Origin: Fonsecaea monophora
Taxonomy: Eukaryota; Ascomycota; Eurotiomycetes; Chaetothyriales; Herpotrichiellaceae
Assembly: GCF_001642475.1 (NCBI RefSeq)
Contig: NW_019173956.1
Span: 62,001-126,000, forward strand
Length of the DNA: 64,000 nt
Reading direction: 5' to 3'
Part shown: positions 59,663 to 64,000 of the stretch, piece by piece
How positions within the stretch are numbered: the first letter of the stretch is position 1
Layout of the letters: every line of letters begins with the position of its first letter
The notes under the pieces: model-generated
Seen by the model: the letters and a program-made list of their open reading frames with translations, nothing else
Told to the model about the DNA's origin: nothing
The model's database searches: none
Translations under genes and position numbers: made by a program

Positions 59663-61435
59663 ATGGCGTCACCAGGACCTCCCAGCGAACCTCCTCCGGA
59701 ACCTGAGGCTGATGCACATGGTTTGCAGCCTGAGCTGTCCTTCCCAGATCTGAGCAGCGTGCCGGGCAATGAACTACGCAAACTTACCGATACTACGATC
59801 GTCTCTGTCGAACGGAATGGCGAGATCTACGCGCCCATCTTCCGCCAGATGCAGATCCGCGCGGATAGGTACCAGCAATTCCACAGTGGAGTCATCCGTG
59901 TTATTCGGAACAGACATCACAAGCTCATTCAGCGAGGCTCTGATTCCAGTCTGAAGAACATCACTGAACTCCTAATCCGAGCCTTCGCGTACATCATTTG
60001 GAAACCCGGATCGGAATGGGTCCTCGCAGATACTGATCTGGAGGAGGGGGAAGCCAAGTTGATCTACATCAAGGGCAAGAATAACACTCTAGACGAGAGG
60101 TATGAGACATGGCCCGTGCTGAGGTGGACGATGACTGCGCGATGAGACCCCGTACCCGTCGCTGACAGGAAGTTTGATAGGTTCTTTCCGATAATCGATC
60201 CTCTGTGGCGTCAAATGCGCAATCTGATGTTCACTCGCCGCCGACAAGGCCCAACACAACGGGGCAGGTTTTCCAGGCGCGCCGAGACTGATGGTGAAGA
60301 TTTATACCCGGCCGACGCGGACACTCATTCTTCTTCTTCTTCTTCGCCAATCACTGCTTATGAGCGCGCCCGTGCCCGAGCTACTGCGAAATTAGACAAA
60401 TTGGCCGCGCACGTCGCCCGAATGGCTCCTCCTCCCGCGCAGAGGATGGATTCTGATCATACAGAGGAGGCCATCATGGACCTTATTGTGCGTCTGGTCG
60501 AGATCCGCGCCAACAGTGACCCGCACACGTTTGAGGAACTATGGCAAACTCATGTTATGCGAGTCGAGGAGCTGGATGACGGTCAAGGCACGCATCAGGC
60601 GAAGCCGGAGAAAGAGAGCAATACTGCCAGCCTTGCCAAAACAAACAAGCCGAATCCTGGCCTCGCTCATTACCATGATGATGACCATCGTCAGCACCGC
60701 GCATCACAATCGAACGAGCCTTTCATGACGCACGGAGCCCCAAGCTTACCTCGATCCCTGGTCTCTCAAGCACTAATTCCGCCATCGCTCCCGTCGGTTA
60801 TGTCTGTCTACATTAGCGTCTCTCGCCTGCCTACGCGAAGCAACTTCAATACCATCTCGCACACGGCCGCGGCGTCCCTTGCACCAGCGTACCAGTGGCC
60901 CTCTGCACCCGTCCAAGAGCACAAACTTGCACCATTCTTCCTCGGAGCATGCTACCGCGTCGACGTTTCCCCATCAGCTGTTCTGGGTTAGGTACTCAGT
61001 TACGGATGGAATGACATTTGCCGATTCGTGTCGGCCGGACGCTTTGAGAACCAGGCTGTCCGGCATCCCACTAACCTTGCTACGCGTCCCACCCTAGCAG
61101 AGAAGCACAGTGCTGGCGGTGTTGCTCGTGCCGAGATCTCAACCCAGTCCCATCTTGGTGGTGCTTGCGACCACACTGTCTCCGACCGCGAGATGTCGGA
61201 CGCGACGAGCCACCTCCCAGCGCCGCAGGTATCCCTTCCCAAGCCAACACGCGCCGAGTCCTCTGCTCCGGCAACTCCAGCACCACGGACCAACGTCGAC
61301 GACTTCACCGAGGAGGAGTGGCGGGTCATTGCTCTCGGCTGGCGCGACTTTCAGAACGACCTACGCCACGCAGCTCGGATGGGCACTCGGATCTGGAGGA
61401 TGAAAGTAGGCATCATCACCGCAAGCTCCGCCTGA
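59663..61435 (+). CDS. Unknown protein, fungal, with an in-frame TAG or retained intron
   Basis: Exon 1 is 59663-60099 (SSVPGNELRKLTDTTIVSVE; RVIRNRHHKLIQRGSDSSLK; TELLIRAFAYIIW). A 69-bp intron joins it to 60169 onward (KFDRFFPIIDPLWRQMRNLM, then AYERARARATAKLDKLAAHV and EEAIMDLIVRLVEIRANSDP). The frame meets TAG at 60989-60991. It then reads on in the same phase to 61435 with good protein character (NVDDFTEEEWRVIALGWRDF). Removing 60889-60999 (GTACCA...CTCAG, 111 bp, in phase) yields a 530-aa protein. If that is not spliced the product is about 420 aa. I recognise no family. Helical, charged segments alternate with disordered Ser/Pro parts. Confidence 0.55.
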
Positions 61436-62396
61436 GATTCTTGAGCCCTTTGTGCGTGTGTGCGTCCGTTTGCCCCACAGAAGAGGACCTAAGGTTTTTC
61501 TTCTCGAAACTCGGTGAGACAGGCCATCGGATGACTATGATGAAGATGTGTGTGACACTACGTGACACGGGCACTGGAAAAGAAAAAGCAAGATGGACGC
61601 GGTAGATGAATGGAACGGAATGGACTCGGTCGGTCGATCGTTAGAGTCGTGCATCGACTCTAGAACCCACGCAGCCCGTCTCCGATCACCCCATACTCAG
61701 ACGGAAAGAGATAGAGCTAGCTGTCTAGAGACACCTTCCCGGATTTCATGGGAAAAGGCACAAAACAAAAAGGAAAATTCACTTGAGTCTCCCTGACCCC
61801 TTCTCCCTGACTCTTTCTCGGGTAGTCAATCGAGAGTACATCTGTACATCTGTATCATTCGTTCGACTTGTTTGATCCTCTTTCCACTCGAAAGGGGTTT
61901 GTCCATTACAGAAAACAAAAACGGTCTACATTATCCTGCCCTAGCCTACCCATCCTAGCCCTACCCTATCCAGTAATAGTAATAGTAATAGTAATAGTAA
62001 TATCAACGCCCGTGTCGCTCCCTTTACACACGATTAAGCTCTGGCTGTCTGAAATAGGCGCTCGCTTCGTCTTGTCATCCAGCATGTCTTCTTGTTCGTT
62101 ATGTACAGCCGTGGTTCTCGGCATCGAGTTTGTTTCGTTTTGATTTTCTGGGTTCGTTCTCGGCTGGAATAAAAGGAGCCTCGTGGCCTTGGATGCATGC
62201 TTCAACTGAATGAGTCAAGTGGAACTGAAACCCCTCCTTGGGAACCGATATGCCCGGAAAACAAATACCCAGACAACGTGAACCCAAGCCAGAAAATGGT
62301 CAACATCCCAAAACAAAGTGCGTCAGTGCGTAGCTCCCGAGAGCTCGACGCTGGAGCTGAAACGCCAACAACGAATGCTTGCAAACAAAACACGCA
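61436..62396. other. Convergent 3' spacer
   Basis: 0.96 kb between two converging genes. It contains a TAGTAA microsatellite near 61975-62003. No gene is seen. Confidence 0.4.
61975..62003. repeat. (TAGTAA)n microsatellite
   Basis: Four to five perfect AGTAAT units. Confidence 0.85.
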
Positions 62397-63667
62397 TCAG
62401 GGCCACCATTCCATCCTCTCATAACTTGAGACCATCTCTCTCACGCCCTCCTCTGTCAGGCCATCAGGCCGCTCGTACTTGAAACCCACGACGCGTTCGA
62501 ATAAGCTGCCGTCTAGACTCAGATCTGTGTCTTTGAGCAACTCCTTTTCCATAAAAGGACTGAGAGGACCGGGTTTCGTGATGCCCTTTTTCTCGAGCAT
62601 ATCGGCCCACGGCTGAAGAATATCTTCATTGAGATCGTCGACGACGTGCTCGAGATTCATCTTTGCAAAAGATGATATGATGGTCCCGTGGAACCCAGTC
62701 TTGATATCGAAAACTTTGGAAATAACTTCAGCCAGTTTTCCCTGGCTTGTTTCGCCATGGTCGACGATGTTAAATATGGGCACGTTGCCGCTTGGTGCGT
62801 CCTCTCCTTTTGTTAATGTCGGTCTTCGGGTGACTGTAGGCGAAGAAGATGATGAGATGGTTGAATTCTCCGACCTCCACTCTGCCGCTGCCCACAAGGC
62901 TCGCGCAACGTCTTCTACGTAAACTGTGTTGATCCTCAAGTCCTCGGTCCACAGCCATTTCATCTCCTTTTGCTGTTCTTGATAGACACGAGCAAGACAT
63001 AATCCTTTGGCAATGAATTTGGAGTCATACTGTCCGTAGACATGCGCTAAGCGCAGGATGACCAGATTCAAGCCTGGTATTCTCGACAGCTCTTGTTCGG
63101 CTTCTAGCTTCACCTTGGCCAGTTTCAGCCACGGCTTCAACTTGTCTTGCTCGTTGCGTGGAGTACGGTTCGGAGCGTAAACCATGCCTGTACTGACTTC
63201 GACAAAGGACTTGACGCGACGTTGGGCTGCTTCCTTCGCCAGTGTCACACTCAGCTGCCATGAGCGCAGTTTATATATTTCTGAAGTCTGCGACCAAGCT
63301 GTCTCGCCGGCGCAGTTGAAGACGAAGTCCCAGGTTCGATCGGGTCCGTCCGGATGCTCAAAAACACGGGCCATCGACGTCTCGCGAGACGCATCGGCCT
63401 GTATGAACTTGTCCTGGGAGCATGCATCGCTGAATTCTGGCGCAAGATGGGCGAGCTGAGGGAGGACTTTATCGACGAGACGAACGGAGGAGGCTAGGTT
63501 CTGCGAATGAATGTATTTTGCCAGAAAGCGACCAATATACCCTGGTAGAAACCTGTTAGCGCATACGCTTTGCGACGCATCTCAAAGGGCCTGCATATAC
63601 CGAGACCCCCCACTATCAACACAGACGGTTTGGAGGTGCCATTGAGTGTCCCATTCTGGTCGGACAT
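62397..63667 (-). CDS. NAD(P)-dependent epimerase/dehydratase-like SDR
   Basis: 403 aa from exons 63667-63601 and 63541-62397 (59-bp intron). The extended-SDR nucleotide motif is VLIVGGLGYIGRFLAKYI (GxxGxxG at 20-26). VFNCAGETAWSQTSEIY and SFVEVSTGMVYAPN follow, then LVILRLAHVYGQYDSKFIAK and INTVYVEDVARALWAAAEW. The usual catalytic YxxxK is not obvious. The expected region reads KPWLKLAKVKLEAE, with Lys present but Trp/Leu in place of Tyr, so this looks like an atypical SDR. There is no signal peptide or membrane helix, so it is likely cytosolic. The substrate is unknown; a nucleotide-sugar or a binding-only role is possible. Confidence 0.82.
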
Positions 63668-64000
63668 GGCCGCAACAATAATCAATCCAGCGAGTGGCAG
63701 GGCACAAAATGACGAGATTCAGGGAAACAAAAACGCCTGGCAGAGCCGAGAGACAACGCCTGAGATAGAGAAATGCCTGTTTTAATGTCCAGCTCCTGCT
63801 CAGATGGGCGGATGAAACTGGCAGGTGCCGAAGGGAGGAGGGTCCTATTGACCTTGGACCAAATTAGGTATCACAATAGCCTCTCTGCTTTGACGTCGAC
63901 ACCGGAAACAGTGGGCACAAGAGTCCACCGACGAGGATGAGGGGGGGAGGGAAAAGTGGCCAGTGAGGGCCACGAGTTCGAGACCTCGACGGGGGGTTTG
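63668..64000. other. Upstream of the SDR gene to the window end
   Basis: Presumed promoter of the SDR gene. No gene or clear element was seen in these 333 bp. Confidence 0.4.

Noticed and set aside
63965..63990. tRNA B-box-like word GTTCGAGAC
   Set aside because: The T-arm does not pair and no A-box or acceptor stem fits around it.

Overview
This is nuclear DNA of a filamentous ascomycete (Pezizomycotina). Genes on both strands are interrupted by short introns (about 45-110 bp, one of 224 bp) with GTRNGT-like donors and YAG acceptors. The content is typical of moulds: a NoxR NADPH-oxidase regulator, a SidF/SidL-type siderophore acyltransferase, and a C2H2 regulator flanked by very long intergenic DNA. 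I lean towards Eurotiomycetes, perhaps a black-yeast relative, but the sequence alone does not settle this. All gene models were spliced by hand from reading frames and splice motifs.

Left part (1-23 kb): an MFS drug/polyamine-type exporter (minus); a 2.5 kb spacer with possible decayed coding fragments; an ornithine cyclodeaminase-family gene followed on the same strand by a hydroxyornithine N-acyltransferase (SidL-like); cytosolic leucyl-tRNA synthetase; a CDK11/PITSLRE kinase and a SET-domain methyltransferase (both minus); a DUF4267 membrane protein; the copper chaperone for superoxide dismutase; and noxR.

Middle part (23-45 kb): a small Myb/HTH-like protein, a DUF7137 surface protein, a basic hypothetical protein, Mediator subunit Med27, and a C2H2 zinc-finger factor. 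The factor has about 4.3 kb of apparently gene-free DNA upstream and about 9.7 kb downstream. Both spacers are rich in simple repeats and a recurrent TACGAGTA octamer.

Right part (45-64 kb): a peroxisome-targeted APH-fold kinase divergent from dUTPase, whose promoter carries MCB/E2F-type sites; pyridoxal kinase with an odd N-terminus; PCNA whose ATG is split by an intron; a TPR protein; a Vezatin/Inp2-like peroxisomal myosin-receptor candidate; a lineage-specific unknown gene with an in-frame TAG; and an atypical SDR. These are mostly housekeeping loci (translation, replication, transcription, redox, peroxisome). I see no secondary-metabolite cluster, transposon, CRISPR array or rRNA, and no convincing tRNA. 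The most unusual observations are gene-structure oddities, listed as findings.
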